Part shown: in pieces, positions 35,480 through 45,538 of the stretch
How positions within the stretch are numbered: the stretch's first letter is position 1
How the letters are laid out: each line of letters starts with the position of its first letter
NCBI GenBank assembly: GCA_049975365.1
Contig: JBNGDS010000005.1
Span: forward strand, 1-64,000
Source: DSBG01 sp049975365
GTDB lineage: Bacteria > Desulfobacterota > Desulfomonilia > UBA1062
Length of the DNA stretch: 64,000 nucleotides
Direction of reading: 5' to 3'
Program-made: the position numbers and the translations under genes
The notes under the pieces: model-generated
What the model was told of the DNA's origin: nothing
Databases searched by the model: none
Seen by the model: only the letters and a program-made list of their open reading frames with translations

Positions 35480-36809
35480 CGCACTCCCTCTCGTTGGTGT
35501 TGGGTATCGAAATGGTCAGTGTCGTTCCCCTGCCTTTTTCGCCTGTAATGGAAAAGCTTCCTCCACAGAAATAGATACGCTCCCGTATCCCCATTAACCC
35601 ATAGGAATGGGGATTATCAATCTGTTTCTTGTGAATCCCTCTGCCATTGTCCCTGACTGTCATACTCAGGGAATCTCCTTCTTCCCGAATGGTGATATCC
35701 ACTGCTGTTGCCCCTGAGTGACGTGCAATGTTCGTGAGAGCCTCCTGGAAGATGCGGAATATTGATGTTGAAACTTCAGGTTCGAGAGTAATTTCATCCG
35801 TGCCCGCAGTGAGGGAACACACGATTCCTGTCCTGTTCTGAAAATCCTGCGCCTGCCATTCTATAGCAGCAATGAGCCCGAGGTGATCCAGGAGACTTGG
35901 CCTGAGGTCCATGATAATTCTCCTGACCGATTCAATGGAGGTTTCGATGGATGTAAGCATGCTCGATATTTTCCCTCGTAAGACGGTCTGCTCCGGGGGG
36001 ATCTTCTTTACAAGAAAGGAGAGATCCATCTTCAGCACGGTCAGAACCTGGCCGAGTTCATCGTGGATCTCCCTGGCAACCCTGGTTCGCTCCCTCTCTC
36101 TGAGGTCCTGTGCATGTTTATGAAGGTTTCTCAACTGTTCTCGGGACCTTTTGAGTGCTTCCTCTGCGTGTTTTCGATTGGTGATATCAGTGCCCACTCC
36201 GAAGATGAAGTAGAGCTCCCCATTCTCCTTGAAGAAAGGTCTTCCGTGCCATTCCACCAGGAGCTCTCTCCCGTCCTTTGTCAGGACATGATTCTCCGAG
36301 ACGGTGCCGATCTTTTTTCGTGCGAGCGTTTCGAAAATGGAAACGACAGCCTCACGCTCTGAAGGGGGAATGACAGTTGCCAGGTAGTCCCTTCCGATAA
36401 TCTCATCCCGCGTGTATCCAAGTTCTCTTATCATTTCATCGTTCATCATGAGCGAGCGCCCATCGGGATCGATGGCGACGAAGAAAGTCGGAGATGCCTG
36501 CAGGAGGGTGTGTGAGAATGCCTTTTCACGGGTGAATCGTTCCGTGGCCTGTTCATGGTGCTTGATGGAACGGTAGAGGAGAAGAATGGAGATGGTCCCG
36601 ATCGTGATGATGATACAGGTCTCCATAAGGGCCTCGTGCCAGTTGAACGGGGTCTTTTGGGCTCCGAGGAAGAGATTCGGTATGTCAAAGAATTCACTGA
36701 CCCATACCAGAATGCAGAGAAATACAAAGGCAATCAGGACAATGAGCACATACCGCTTCTTTGCGCCGTGTACCCTGTCGATATGTCTCTCAGGCGATTG
36801 CACTGTCAT
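35457..36809 (-). CDS. Membrane PAS histidine kinase (NarX-type core)
   Basis: 450 residues: two membrane segments (about 20-40 and 62-80) enclosing a very short periplasmic loop, a PAS domain (about 105-220), the HisKA_3 helix with phospho-histidine in REIHDELGQVLTV (about 248) and HATPase_c with EALTNIARHSGA and DNGRGI. Because the external loop is tiny, the PAS domain is the likely sensor. ATG 36809 has AAAGGAG just before it. Its end overlaps the response regulator start by 23 bases. Confidence 0.93.
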   Translation of the reverse strand: MTVQSPERHIDRVHGAKKRYVLIVLIAFVFLCILVWVSEFFDIPNLFLGAQKTPFNWHEALMETCIIITIGTISILLLYRSIKHHEQATERFTREKAFSHTLLQASPTFFVAIDPDGRSLMMNDEMIRELGYTRDEIIGRDYLATVIPPSEREAVVSIFETLARKKIGTVSENHVLTKDGRELLVEWHGRPFFKENGELYFIFGVGTDITNRKHAEEALKRSREQLRNLHKHAQDLRERERTRVAREIHDELGQVLTVLKMDLSFLVKKIPPEQTVLRGKISSMLTSIETSIESVRRIIMDLRPSLLDHLGLIAAIEWQAQDFQNRTGIVCSLTAGTDEITLEPEVSTSIFRIFQEALTNIARHSGATAVDITIREEGDSLSMTVRDNGRGIHKKQIDNPHSYGLMGIRERIYFCGGSFSITGEKGRGTTLTISIPNTNERECDDTSTGS

Positions 36810-36915
36810 GGACTCCTTTCAGACTACGTACATCTCGTGCACGCTCCCTGGTGTATCGTCAGGGTGTCCCTCACGTATAGTAATACGTATCTGCTGCACG
36901 CGCCAGAGACATCTT

Positions 36916-39381
36916 TCACTCGATCCTGAGCGCCCTCAGGCGGAGAGAGTTTACAATCACGGATACCGAACTGAAACTCATGGCTGCTGCAGCGATCATG
37001 GGGCTCAACAGGAGTCCGAACACGGGGTAGAGAACACCTGCAGCCAGCGGCACACACAGGGCGTTGTAAAAGAATGCGAAGAACAGATTCTGCTTGATAT
37101 TGCGCATGGCAGCCATGCTGAGGACGCGTGCGTTCACGATACCCCTGAGATCACCTTTGACCAGGGTAACCCGGGCACTCTCCATGGCCACATCGGTACC
37201 AGTCCCCATCGCGATTCCCACGTGTGCCTGGGCAAGTGCAGGAGCATCGTTGATGCCGTCTCCCGCCATCGCTACAATTTTTCCCGAGTCCTGCAGGGTT
37301 TTCACCTCAAAGGCCTTGTCCTGTGGCAGGATTTCTGCCTTTACTTCGTCAATCCCAAGCTGTTCAGCCACAAAGCGGGCAGCCGCGGCATTGTCCCCAG
37401 TCAGCATCACGATCCTGATACCTGCCTGATGAAGGCGATCGATTGCGGCAGGGGAAGTCTTCTTGATGGGGTCCGAGACGCTGATGGCACCGGAGACGAT
37501 GCCGTCTACAGCAATGTACAGGACGCTCTGACCGGAATCCCGAAGATGCCGTGTGCGTTCTTCAAGATCATCTGGATTCATGTCGAGTTCAGAGAGGAAT
37601 CGGGCAGTTCCAACAGCGACATGACGTCCATTCACCGTCCCCGTGACTCCCTTACCTGGGTGTGAGGTAAAATCCTCTGAAGTTGCCAGAGAAACACCAC
37701 GTGATTCTGCCCCTTGTATGATGGCGCTGGCAAGCGGGTGTTCACTCCCGCGTTCCAGACTCGCGGCAAGCCCCAGGAGTGTCCGCTCATCCCAATCCGG
37801 TGATGAGACGATTTCCGTCAGCTGCGGTTTTCCCTCAGTCAGCGTCCCGGTCTTGTCGAGAACGAGGGTATCGACTTTCCGCATGGTCTCAATGGCTTCT
37901 GCATCCCTGAACAGGACCCCGAGTGTCGCACCCTTCCCTGTGGCTACCATGATGGACATGGGGGTAGCCAGTCCAAGAGCACACGGGCAGGCAATGATGA
38001 GAACGGATACCGCCGCTATGACTGCATAGGCCAACCGCGGTTCAGGTCCGATCAGTGACCATATAAGAAACGCGATCCCCGAGACCAGGATCACTGCGGG
38101 AACAAAATACCCGGAGACTACATCGGCGAGCCTCTGTATAGGAGCCCTGCTCCTCTGCGCCTCGGAGACCATCTGGACGATCTGGGCGAGGACTGTGTCT
38201 GATCCGACCTTTTCGGCCCTCATCAAAAGAGATCCGGTTGTGTTTACCGTGGCGCCCACCAGCGAAGCGCCGGATGACTTTTCCACAGGGATGGGCTCTC
38301 CTGTAATCATTGACTCATCAACGCTGCTTGTCCCTTCCACCACGACTCCATCCACCGGGATCTTTTCACCCGGACGTATCCTCAACAGATCACCAGGGCG
38401 TACATCCTGGAGAGGCACATCCTCTTCTGATCCATCGGGGTTTACGTTCCTCGCGTATTTCGGAGCGAGTCCGAGCAGGGATCTGATGGCTTCACCGGTC
38501 TTGCTCCTGGCTCTCAGTTCCATGACCTGCCCCAGGAGCACAAGGGTTACGATGACGGATGCGGCTTCAAAGTATACCCCTACCAGGCCCTCCGGGTTTC
38601 TGAAAGATTCGGGGAAGGCCCAGGGGAAGAGCAGGGCGATGGTACTGTAGGTGAAGGAGACTAGGACCCCGAGCCCGATGAGGGTGAACATGTTCAAGCT
38701 TCGATGGAGCAGGGACTGCCATGCACGCTCGAGAAGAGGCCATCCTGCCCAGATCACAACCGGCGTTGCGAGAACCCCTTCAAGGAGAGAAAGAATCCTT
38801 CCCGAGAGCAGAGATTCGAGCATTGCGAGCCCGAGCATGTCCCGCATGGCGATGACAAACACGGGGATGGTGAACACAAGCCCGAACCAGAAGCGTTTCT
38901 TCATGTCTTCGTATTCGGGGGAGATCTCCTCTCCGGCGGATGGAGAAATCTGCTCCAGGGCCATGCCGCACTTCGGACACGATCCCGGAGTGTCCTGCAC
39001 GATCTCCGGGTGCATTGGGCATGTCCAGCGAGAACCTCCCAGGAACAGACCCGGAGATTCACGCTCCAGGGTCATCCCGCACTTTGGGCACGAACCGGAT
39101 GAGGGGGCATGGACTTCTGGATGCATGGGACAGGTATATGCTCCAGCGGCGTGGTCTCCAGAGGATGATCCATGCATTCGGCCAAGATAGCGTTCCGGGT
39201 GCTTGCGGAATGCCTCCATGCACTGCATGCTGCAGAAATAATAGGTCTTTCCCTTGTACTCCAGGGGGTGAAATGCAGTGCTGTCATGTGTTCTCATCGA
39301 GCACACCGGATCCACAAATTCAGATCTTTCCTCGGCTGTATGACTCTGACAGCACTGATTGGTCTTCTCGGTATCCTCCAT
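36916..39381 (-). CDS. Copper-translocating P1B-type ATPase with YHS and metal-binding N-domains
   Basis: An 821-residue heavy-metal exporter. The N-terminus has a YHS-like domain (VDPVCSMRTHDS to YYFCSMQCMEAF) and two CPMHPE...CPKCGM metal-binding modules rather than a ferredoxin-like HMA domain. Then come eight membrane helices, the intramembrane ACPCALGLATP motif (about 462), the phosphorylation site DKTGTLT (about 508), GDGINDAP and a C-terminal NSLRLR. ATG 39381 with AGGGAG before it is the best start. Copper(I) or silver export is the inferred job. No CopY/CsoR regulator gene or chaperone is adjacent. Confidence 0.93.
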   Translation of the reverse strand: MEDTEKTNQCCQSHTAEERSEFVDPVCSMRTHDSTAFHPLEYKGKTYYFCSMQCMEAFRKHPERYLGRMHGSSSGDHAAGAYTCPMHPEVHAPSSGSCPKCGMTLERESPGLFLGGSRWTCPMHPEIVQDTPGSCPKCGMALEQISPSAGEEISPEYEDMKKRFWFGLVFTIPVFVIAMRDMLGLAMLESLLSGRILSLLEGVLATPVVIWAGWPLLERAWQSLLHRSLNMFTLIGLGVLVSFTYSTIALLFPWAFPESFRNPEGLVGVYFEAASVIVTLVLLGQVMELRARSKTGEAIRSLLGLAPKYARNVNPDGSEEDVPLQDVRPGDLLRIRPGEKIPVDGVVVEGTSSVDESMITGEPIPVEKSSGASLVGATVNTTGSLLMRAEKVGSDTVLAQIVQMVSEAQRSRAPIQRLADVVSGYFVPAVILVSGIAFLIWSLIGPEPRLAYAVIAAVSVLIIACPCALGLATPMSIMVATGKGATLGVLFRDAEAIETMRKVDTLVLDKTGTLTEGKPQLTEIVSSPDWDERTLLGLAASLERGSEHPLASAIIQGAESRGVSLATSEDFTSHPGKGVTGTVNGRHVAVGTARFLSELDMNPDDLEERTRHLRDSGQSVLYIAVDGIVSGAISVSDPIKKTSPAAIDRLHQAGIRIVMLTGDNAAAARFVAEQLGIDEVKAEILPQDKAFEVKTLQDSGKIVAMAGDGINDAPALAQAHVGIAMGTGTDVAMESARVTLVKGDLRGIVNARVLSMAAMRNIKQNLFFAFFYNALCVPLAAGVLYPVFGLLLSPMIAAAAMSFSSVSVIVNSLRLRALRIE

Positions 39382-39551
39382 GGCCGCTCCCTTCATCGAG
39401 CGTGCGGGTTCTTGGTCCTCTGTTTTGCTGCGTGTGTCATGCTCTCTGCCAGAATCCGCGTTCTGTCTTACCGTGATACATAATGTCAGGTGCAAGAGAT
39501 ATCAAGGAACCAGGAGGTTCCCGTCCCATCCAGGGGAGTGGAGAACGCGGA

Positions 39552-41966
39552 TCAGGAGGGTGAAAAGATGGTTTCCACCTTGATGAGGTCCTCTGGGCCA
39601 AAAATTCCGTCTGAACACTGGTTCAGGATCAACAGCGGTGATACAGTCCTGCCCTGGCAGAACGCAATGGTGAGAGACCTCTCATCCCAGGAAACCAGAA
39701 AATCTGACGCCTTTAGAGGCATTCCCTCTTTCAGGATCGTGGTGTCGGGTTCAACGACAAGACGAAAGGGCTTCTTCACGACATACACGTATGCCTTCAC
39801 CGGCTTCAAAGATTCCTGTCTGCAGGAAAAGACCTGTGCGCCGTTCGGGAGGTGGGCATTCAGCCTCTTCATGAGGGGATCGGGATCGTATTCCTGTCTG
39901 AATTCAACCTGGAAGTATTCGCTCTTCGAGGGGATTCCAAATGTCGTCGGGGGGGTAAGGCTGAGCTTCATGATAGGGCTGAACCCCTTTGAATACACTA
40001 CGTCGAGCTCTGCCCGACGGAGTGAGCGTTTGATCATTTCAGAGAATTCCCTCGGGGAGATGAATCGTATCTCATCCTGCTTGGTAATTCCTAGAACATA
40101 CGAAACCGCACACTGCCCAGGGTGCTCGGTGAAGAGCAGAACAGGTTCTTGATCACCGCGGATGATGTTTTTCAGGTCATTGCCACACACCCCGCATCCT
40201 GTACACCCTGCATCCCTGCAGTCCTGTGTGGACTGGCCGGCGTATGCACGAGATCGCTCGCTCAGGAGGAACTCCCTGTCGAGAGTCATGTCTATGAATT
40301 CCCAGGGCAATTCTTGCCCGGTGTCCCGTGGAGCGAGGTATGATGCCGGGTCTATACCCCGTGCTTCGAAGGCCTTTTCCCATGCGTGGCTATCGAAGCT
40401 GTCACCCCACCCATCGAGGTAGGCACCGAGTGTCTCTGCTGCCTCGATCACTTCTGAGAGCCTGCTGTCACCACGGGCAAAGACCCCCTCCAGGAATGAC
40501 AGCTTGGGTTCATGCCACTTGAGGGAAAGATTCCTCTGTCTGAGATGCTTCTGGAGGAAAGAAAGGATCTGGCGGTGTCGGTCCATGGATATCTGCCCTT
40601 CCCACTGAAACGGGGTGAACGGCTTCGGGATAAAGGCCGAGATGCTGATGGTGATCTTCCCCCGGAAAATCTTCTGGAGAGCTCGTGACAGGGAGTCGAT
40701 GGCGGCCACGTCTGTGTCCGTCTCCAGTGGCAGGCCCACCATGAAATACAGTTTCATGGATCTCCAGCCGAGATCCCTGATGATCTCCGCACTTCTGAAC
40801 AGGTCCTCCTCGGTGTTTCCCTTGTTGATGACAGTCCGGAGATGTTCAGTTGCAGCTTCCGGTGCCATTGTGAAGCCGGGCTTCCGTACAGAGGCGACGA
40901 TTTTCGCCACCTTCTGGGTAATCCCTTCCACCCGGAGCGAGGGGATTCCCACGGAAACCTCTCTGCTCGGACAGTGGATGGATTCAATCAGACTGTTGAG
41001 ATAGGACAAGTCCGTCATGGACAATGCAAGCATGGCAAGGGTGTCATATCCTGTCGACGTGAGGCCGTCCCGGTACGATTCCACCACAGAAGAGAAAGAA
41101 CGCTCCCTGTACGGGCGGTAGATCATTCCGGCCTGGCAGAACCTGCACCCCCTCGTGCACCCCCGTGCAACTTCAACGCCTACACGGTCGTGGATAATGG
41201 AAATGTTGGGAACTACCGGGCTCCGGGGAAAGGGGTACCTGTCTAGATCATCGAGGATTCGCCGAACGGGCTGGGTTGTGCCCCCTGGTCTGTAGACCCC
41301 CTCAATCCTGCTCATGGCTGCGATACGCTCGTTCCTGTCAGGTGTCTCCAGGCAGATGCTGGCCATTTCCCGGACCACGTCCTCCCCATCACCGATGACA
41401 ACGAAGTCAATGAAGTCGAGTACAGGCAAGGGATTGACACAGCAGGTTCCGCCGGCGATCACGATGGGGTCTTTTTCGCTCCGTTCGTTCGCATGGACAG
41501 GGATACCGGAGAGCTTGAGCATCCGCACCAGTGATGTGTAGGAGAGTTCATAGAGAAGCGAAAAACCCAGAACATCGAAGTCCCTGACAGGACGTTTCTC
41601 TTCGAGGCTGAACAGCGGAATCTTTCGCAACTGCATCTCTCGAGCCATATCATGCCAGGGGGCAAACACCCTCTGCGCCCACACGGACGGAATTGTGTTC
41701 AAAATGTTGTAGAGGATCTTGATGCCCGCATGGGACATGCCGATTTCATAGACATCAGGAAACGCGAGGGCAAAACGAACCCTCACGTCAGAGGGATTCT
41801 TGACGACCTGATTGACTTCACCACCGATGTATCTGCCAGGCCTGATAACAGAACTGAAGAGCCGAACATCATCCTCTGTCAAGATTTCTTCTTCCCCTTT
41901 TCCTGTTTCTGTGAGGGGCCATTTCCCAGGATACACGGCACCTTTCCTCTGTAGGATGCGCCGCAC
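39552..41966 (-). CDS. Radical SAM protein fused to DUF2344 (TIGR03960/TIGR03936 type)
   Basis: An 804-residue fusion. The N-terminal region FALAFPDVYEIGMSHAGIKILYNIL resembles a B12-binding-like module. The radical SAM core has the canonical CX3CX2C motif in ARGCTRGCRFCQAG (about residue 280). The C-terminal 220 residues, starting EIRFISPREFSEMIKRSLRRAEL, are the DUF2344 domain. Function is not established; linkage to ribosome and tRNA genes in many genomes suggests RNA modification. GTG 41966 is the longest start but has a weak ribosome site; another GTG about 30 bases downstream, with AGGAAAGG before it, is possible. Confidence 0.88.
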   Translation of the reverse strand: MRRILQRKGAVYPGKWPLTETGKGEEEILTEDDVRLFSSVIRPGRYIGGEVNQVVKNPSDVRVRFALAFPDVYEIGMSHAGIKILYNILNTIPSVWAQRVFAPWHDMAREMQLRKIPLFSLEEKRPVRDFDVLGFSLLYELSYTSLVRMLKLSGIPVHANERSEKDPIVIAGGTCCVNPLPVLDFIDFVVIGDGEDVVREMASICLETPDRNERIAAMSRIEGVYRPGGTTQPVRRILDDLDRYPFPRSPVVPNISIIHDRVGVEVARGCTRGCRFCQAGMIYRPYRERSFSSVVESYRDGLTSTGYDTLAMLALSMTDLSYLNSLIESIHCPSREVSVGIPSLRVEGITQKVAKIVASVRKPGFTMAPEAATEHLRTVINKGNTEEDLFRSAEIIRDLGWRSMKLYFMVGLPLETDTDVAAIDSLSRALQKIFRGKITISISAFIPKPFTPFQWEGQISMDRHRQILSFLQKHLRQRNLSLKWHEPKLSFLEGVFARGDSRLSEVIEAAETLGAYLDGWGDSFDSHAWEKAFEARGIDPASYLAPRDTGQELPWEFIDMTLDREFLLSERSRAYAGQSTQDCRDAGCTGCGVCGNDLKNIIRGDQEPVLLFTEHPGQCAVSYVLGITKQDEIRFISPREFSEMIKRSLRRAELDVVYSKGFSPIMKLSLTPPTTFGIPSKSEYFQVEFRQEYDPDPLMKRLNAHLPNGAQVFSCRQESLKPVKAYVYVVKKPFRLVVEPDTTILKEGMPLKASDFLVSWDERSLTIAFCQGRTVSPLLILNQCSDGIFGPEDLIKVETIFSPS

Positions 41967-42107
41967 CCTCTGAACGGTTCACGTCCCGCCGGCCCATGGG
42001 TAGAAGAGGCTACCTTTTCCAGGCAGGTTCGTCAATTCCATCATTGCAGGTTCTTCCTCCTTGCCACTGCCAGAATGTCATGCTAAGTGGATGAAAGAGG
42101 AGGGGAT

Positions 42108-42578
42108 ATGTCTGAAGACAAGCTCACCTTGGGGGAATATTTCAGGAGAGAGAGAGAAGAGAAGGGTCTCGACCTGAAGGAAATCGAAGAGCGGACAAAG
42201 ATCCCTGCCCAGACACTGCGCTTTCTGGAAGACGATCAGATAGACATGCTCCCCCCGAAGGTGTTTCTCAGGGGATTCCTCCAGGTGATCAGCAGGGAGT
42301 TCGACTTCAATGAGGAAGAACTGCTGACTCGTCTTGAAGAGGTGATCGCTGTAAAGACGGCCTCTGCAAAGCCTTTCCACGATCTGACATATCCACGGGG
42401 AAAAAACCTGACTGCACTCATCACCGGCGCGGTGGTGATTCTGATCCTCGCAATCATAGTCGGCATCACCATGAAACAGTGCAAAGATCCTCAGGAACAG
42501 GGAAGCCTTGAGACATACGCCTCCTTCTCTGTGGATGAAGAGCCTCGATTTTTCAACCAGACCACATTTTTCCTGTAA
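42108..42578 (+). CDS. RodZ-like helix-turn-helix membrane protein
   Basis: 156 residues with an N-terminal Xre-type helix-turn-helix (LGEYFRREREEKGLDLKEIEERTKI to KVFLRGFLQ), a short linker and one membrane segment (about 102-122). This is the RodZ/YmfM layout, where the cytoplasmic domain contacts MreB and helps shape the cell. The periplasmic part is very short, about 30 residues, so it lacks the usual C-terminal beta domain. ATG 42108 is preceded by AGGAGGGG. It is divergent from the radical SAM gene. Confidence 0.82.
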   Translation: MSEDKLTLGEYFRREREEKGLDLKEIEERTKIPAQTLRFLEDDQIDMLPPKVFLRGFLQVISREFDFNEEELLTRLEEVIAVKTASAKPFHDLTYPRGKNLTALITGAVVILILAIIVGITMKQCKDPQEQGSLETYASFSVDEEPRFFNQTTFFL

Positions 42579-42613
42579 AACCTCTGAAAGAGCTATCTGC
42601 CAAGGGGGGCGGC

Positions 42614-43954
42614 ATGCCGGTCAAGCCATCCGATGTTAAGCTACTGAAAGAGTACATCGAAAAGGGATGGGAATTCCATATCATCGATATGCTCTATGAT
42701 CTCGAGCCGGTGGAGATCGCGGAGCTTATCGAGGCACTGGACGAGGAATCCAGAGGCAAGTTCTTTCTGCTCCTTGACGTTGACACCGCTTCAGAGGTCA
42801 TTGCAGAACTCTCGAGCGAGTCTGTTGAGGATGTCCTCGATGATATAACGGACACAGAGCTCGCTAGAATCATAGAAGATATGGATTCGGATGATGCTGC
42901 AGATCTTCTGGGAGGTCTTCACACAGAACGGGCAGAACGGGTTCTTGCAGCCTTGGGCCCCAAGGAATCATCAGAAATCAAGGCGCTGCTCGGTTATCCC
43001 GAGGATACAGCGGGCGGGATCATGCAGCGGGAGCTTCTCTCCGTGCACCCCAACACGACCGTGGATGAAGTGATCGCACAGATCAGACAGCTTCACGAAG
43101 AGATCGACAACATCCATTTGGTCTATGTCGTGGACAGCAAGGGCATCCTCGTGGGGACTGTCCCTTTAGTGAACCTCATCCTCTCGAAACCGGACACTGC
43201 AGTTTCCCAGATCATGGATGTGGACCCACTCACCGTCCCTGTGGCCATGGACCAGGAGGATGCTGCCCGGCTCTTCAAAAAGTACGACAAGGTCGTCATG
43301 CCGGTTGTGGATGATGAAGGGGCACTGCTCGGCAGGATCACGGTGGATGATATCGTGGACATCATGGACGAGGAGGCCACCGAGGACATGTTCATGATGG
43401 CAGGTGCCGAGGAGGACATCCTGAGTTCCTCTATCATGAAGAACGCGTCCACCAGGATACCATGGCTTTTTGTCTGTTGGCTAGGAGGAGTGCTCACCAC
43501 GTTCCTCATCAAGGGCTTTGAGTCGACACTTACTCAGCTCGTGGGTCTTGCCGCGTTCATGCCCATCATCCTGGGAATGGGGGGAAACGTGGCCGCTCAG
43601 TCGGTAGCGTTGATCGTGAGGGGGATAGCCACCGGTGTGTCCACCTCCACGCACTTCTTGGATATCGTGTTCAAGCAGATCGGAGTCGGTATTCTGCTGG
43701 GAGCACTATATGGTATCATGCTGGGGGGTATCGCCTTTGTGCTCTACCCCGGGGATATGAAGATGAGCATCGTCGTTGGGCTTGCGATCCTGAACTCCAT
43801 GACCTTGGCGGCTTTCCTTGGGACAGCGCTGCCTATCCTCTTTTACAAATTCGGCAAAGATCCTGCGGTCGCCTCTGCCCCATTTGTCACCACGGCAATG
43901 GATCTACTGGGAGTTTTCGCCTATTTTCTCATTGCAGCGGCCCTTCTCTTCTAA
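42614..43954 (+). CDS. mgtE: Magnesium transporter MgtE
   Basis: A 446-residue MgtE channel. The cytoplasmic N domain is built of acidic helical repeats (VEIAELIEALDEESRGKFF), then a CBS pair (about 130-250) with DVDPLTVPVAMDQEDAARLF, the connecting helix and five C-terminal membrane helices with PIILGMGGNVAAQS. The CBS and N domains sense cytoplasmic magnesium and gate the pore. GGGGGGC precedes ATG 42614. It is followed within 7 bases by recO and probably shares its transcript. Confidence 0.95.
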   Translation: MPVKPSDVKLLKEYIEKGWEFHIIDMLYDLEPVEIAELIEALDEESRGKFFLLLDVDTASEVIAELSSESVEDVLDDITDTELARIIEDMDSDDAADLLGGLHTERAERVLAALGPKESSEIKALLGYPEDTAGGIMQRELLSVHPNTTVDEVIAQIRQLHEEIDNIHLVYVVDSKGILVGTVPLVNLILSKPDTAVSQIMDVDPLTVPVAMDQEDAARLFKKYDKVVMPVVDDEGALLGRITVDDIVDIMDEEATEDMFMMAGAEEDILSSSIMKNASTRIPWLFVCWLGGVLTTFLIKGFESTLTQLVGLAAFMPIILGMGGNVAAQSVALIVRGIATGVSTSTHFLDIVFKQIGVGILLGALYGIMLGGIAFVLYPGDMKMSIVVGLAILNSMTLAAFLGTALPILFYKFGKDPAVASAPFVTTAMDLLGVFAYFLIAAALLF

Positions 43955-43961
43955 GGAGCAC

Positions 43962-44663
43962 ATGCCGAGAGTTACCACGGACGCCATCATTATCGGACAC
44001 ATCGACTACCTAGAATCTGACAAGATTATCTGTGCACTCACTCGAGATCACGGGATCATCAACGCCATCGCGAGGGGGGCAAAGCGGAGCAAGAAACGCT
44101 TTCCGGGAACCCTCGAGCCTTTCTGTGAAGTCGTACTCGAGCTCTTTTCCCGCAGGGGGATGGATCTCTACCGGATTGAATCTGCCACGTTGCGAACTGC
44201 GAACCTCGGCATCCGGGAGGATCTCGCGCTGTTCGCCCATGCATCCATCCTGCTGGAGGTGATTCGGGAGCATCTCGGCCCACAGGATCCGAGCCCAGAA
44301 GCCTTTGAGTGTCTCAAGGGGGCCCTCACATCCATGGAGAGCGCCCGGCACTGGTTTTCCGTATGGAGCATTGCCCTCCTCAGCATCCTCAGAACCCTCG
44401 GGTATGGAATAGATCTTACAGGACCCATAAAGGAATGTGGGGACACGCTGTCCCCCTTTTCCAGGCTTTCTCCTGAGGCCTTCGTGTGTCTGGAGAAAGG
44501 CATGGCGCTCGATCCCGGGGTGCTCACCAAGCTCTCTGTTGGCCATTCAGCTCAACGGGAGATCACGAGGTGTCTTCTTCAGGTGTGCACGACAATCTCC
44601 GAGAAACCTCTCAAGACCGCGGCCTTCTTGGCAAAGCTGCTTGACCTCGATATGAACCAGTGA
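43962..44663 (+). CDS. recO: DNA repair protein RecO
   Basis: RecO anneals ssDNA and helps load RecA with RecR. The 233-residue protein has an OB-fold start (TTDAIIIGHIDYLESDKIICALTRDHG), the GAKRSKKRFPG turn and a helical C-terminal half. The C-terminal zinc-binding cysteine pairs found in many RecO proteins are not evident. ATG 43962 follows AAGGAG. It overlaps the upstream end of glyQ's longer possible start. Confidence 0.92.
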   Translation: MPRVTTDAIIIGHIDYLESDKIICALTRDHGIINAIARGAKRSKKRFPGTLEPFCEVVLELFSRRGMDLYRIESATLRTANLGIREDLALFAHASILLEVIREHLGPQDPSPEAFECLKGALTSMESARHWFSVWSIALLSILRTLGYGIDLTGPIKECGDTLSPFSRLSPEAFVCLEKGMALDPGVLTKLSVGHSAQREITRCLLQVCTTISEKPLKTAAFLAKLLDLDMNQ

Positions 44664-44677
44664 TACATGAGGGAGCC

Positions 44678-45538
44678 ATGGAATTTCAGGACGTCATCCT
44701 CAAATTGCAGGACTATTGGTCACGATACGGGTGCCTGATCGCTCAGCCATATGACCTCGAAGTGGGGGCCGGGACCTTCAACCCCGCCACCTTTTTGAGG
44801 GCGCTGGGGCCTGACCCATGGAACGTGGCATATGTTGAGCCATCCCGACGGCCTACAGACGGACGGTACGGCGAAAACCCCAACCGGCTGCAGCACTACT
44901 ACCAATATCAGGTAATCCTGAAGCCCTCTCCCCTTGAAGTCCAGGAGATTTACCTGGACAGTCTCAGGCATCTGGGAATCAACACCCTGGAGCACGACAT
45001 CCGTTTCGTGGAGGACGATTGGGAGTCCCCGACCCTTGGGGCATGGGGCCTGGGTTGGGAGGTATGGCTTGACGGTATGGAGATCACCCAGTTCACGTAC
45101 TTCCAGCAGGTGGGCGGGTTCGACCTCGATCCGGTGTGCACCGAGATCACCTACGGACTCGAACGCATCGCAATGTTTCTTCAGAACGCGAGCTCTGTCT
45201 ATGACATCCTTTGGAAGGGAGAGGTCACATACGGGTATGTTCACCATGCAGGAGAGGTCCAGTGGTCGAAGTACAATTTCGAGCACGCCAGTGTCCCGAT
45301 GCTGCTTGATCTTTTCCGGCTCTATGAGGACGAAGGCAAGCGTACGGCTCAGATCGGCCTGTGCCTTCCGACTTATGACATGTGCCTCAAGTGCTCCCAT
45401 CTGTTCAACCTGCTGGATGCGCGCAACGCCATCAGCACGACCGAGCGTCAGTCCTATGTCCTGCGAGTGAGGGAACTGGCGAGGCTGTCGGCCAAGCTGT
45501 ACCTCGATGATATCCAGACAAGGAATCAGGACCCATGA
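44678..45538 (+). CDS. glyQ: Glycyl-tRNA synthetase alpha subunit
   Basis: The catalytic subunit of the heterotetrameric bacterial glycyl-tRNA synthetase. The 286 residues begin MEFQDVILKLQDYWSRYGC and show AQPYDLEVGAGTFNPATFLRALGP and YVEPSRRPTDGRYG. ATG 44678, with GAGGGAG before it, gives the family start; a GTG at 44660 would add six residues. It overlaps glyS by 4 bases, so both subunits are made together. Confidence 0.97.
   Translation: MEFQDVILKLQDYWSRYGCLIAQPYDLEVGAGTFNPATFLRALGPDPWNVAYVEPSRRPTDGRYGENPNRLQHYYQYQVILKPSPLEVQEIYLDSLRHLGINTLEHDIRFVEDDWESPTLGAWGLGWEVWLDGMEITQFTYFQQVGGFDLDPVCTEITYGLERIAMFLQNASSVYDILWKGEVTYGYVHHAGEVQWSKYNFEHASVPMLLDLFRLYEDEGKRTAQIGLCLPTYDMCLKCSHLFNLLDARNAISTTERQSYVLRVRELARLSAKLYLDDIQTRNQDP

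Noticed and set aside
36586..37665. 359-codon plus-strand frame
   Set aside because: Antisense to a histidine kinase and the copper ATPase; composition is His/Cys/Arg-rich as expected for a shadow.
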